From positions 317,564 to 381,563 of the forward strand of contig NZ_JACHCN010000003.1 of assembly GCF_014205795.1 (NCBI RefSeq): a DNA stretch of 64,000 nt, in the 5' to 3' direction. This DNA is from Rhodanobacter sp. MP7CTX1 (GTDB lineage: Bacteria > Pseudomonadota > Gammaproteobacteria > Xanthomonadales > Rhodanobacteraceae). Positions 63,917-64,000 of this stretch are shown here, one piece after another. Both the position numbers and the translations under genes were made by a program. The notes under the pieces are model-generated. The model was not told where the DNA came from and searched no databases. It saw only the letters and a program-made list of their open reading frames with translations. Every line of letters begins with the position of its first letter. Within the stretch, counting starts at the first letter, position 1.

Positions 63917-64000
63917 CTATGTTTGCATGCAAGTGGTTTGGGGTAATTTGGGTTGATACTGCGAATCGGTCTTGAGCAGTGCGAAGGCGATACGGGCGAG
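63917..64000 (-). mobile_element. C-terminus of a probable IS110-family transposase (cut by the window end)
   Basis: The minus-strand frame LARIAFALLKTDSQYQPKLP followed by QTTCMQT and a stop resembles the end of IS110-type transposases (..ARIAWALL..G..Y.P). Only 27 codons are visible, so the assignment is tentative. The gap 63806-63916 shows no other feature. Confidence 0.45.

Overview
The window looks like chromosomal DNA from a gammaproteobacterium of the Xanthomonadales, most likely a Rhodanobacteraceae genome (Dyella, Rhodanobacter or Luteibacter type). This is inferred from the high GC, from gene neighbourhoods (serC-pheA-aroA, clpS-clpA-infA, uvrC-pgsA-tRNA), from a large TonB-dependent receptor with a C-terminal Phe, a secreted S53 peptidase and a MASE1 sensor, and from dispersed REP-type palindromes. 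No rRNA, CRISPR array or complete insertion sequence is present.

Left part (1-27070), mostly core. A 5' fragment of pstS, rnt, and an OprD-type porin with a Pho-box-like repeat upstream. Then, on the minus strand, a two-component system (response regulator, kinase) followed by an RND efflux pump (permease, adaptor, outer-membrane lipoprotein), and nudJ-mnmA-hflD. Next come clpS-clpA, infA, a polyhydroxyalkanoate-system small protein, an FHA protein, and the plus-strand run serC-pheA-aroA-kdsB-HIT-uvrC-pgsA, ending in two identical tRNA-Gly genes and a tRNA-Cys gene.

Middle (27255-31392): a tightly overlapping four-gene cassette, DUF3348 / DUF802 / OmpA-MotB-like / DUF2894. The DUF802 protein has a MotA/ExbB/ZorA-type membrane channel region and a roughly 500-residue cytoplasmic tail; its partner has a single transmembrane helix with the stator-type Asp and a peptidoglycan-binding OmpA domain. 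I read it as an uncharacterised ion-driven, cell-wall-anchored stator complex, similar in principle to the ZorA-ZorB core of Zorya but with different soluble partners and no ZorC, ZorD or ZorE. It is the best candidate here for an undescribed system.

From 31507 to 43442: secreted or envelope enzymes (GH3 glycosidase, lipase-like lipoprotein, DUF4105 protein, S53 peptidase with a propeller-like C-terminus) and a hybrid histidine kinase whose 3' end overlaps that of a convergent OmpR-type regulator.

From 43443 to 61419 the window is accessory and eroded: Tat-exported alpha/beta hydrolase, TonB receptor, lone IS3-type OrfA, MocR regulator, SRAP protein, VOC protein, an HPP-family pseudogene with two nonsense codons, an RclC-like protein beside a scar joining two truncated genes, a MASE1 kinase without a recognisable phospho-acceptor His, and a truncated antitoxin. 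tRNA-Leu(UAA) at 61420-61506 marks the return to core genes (TraB-family protein, aguB). The window ends in what looks like the C-terminus of an IS110-type transposase.
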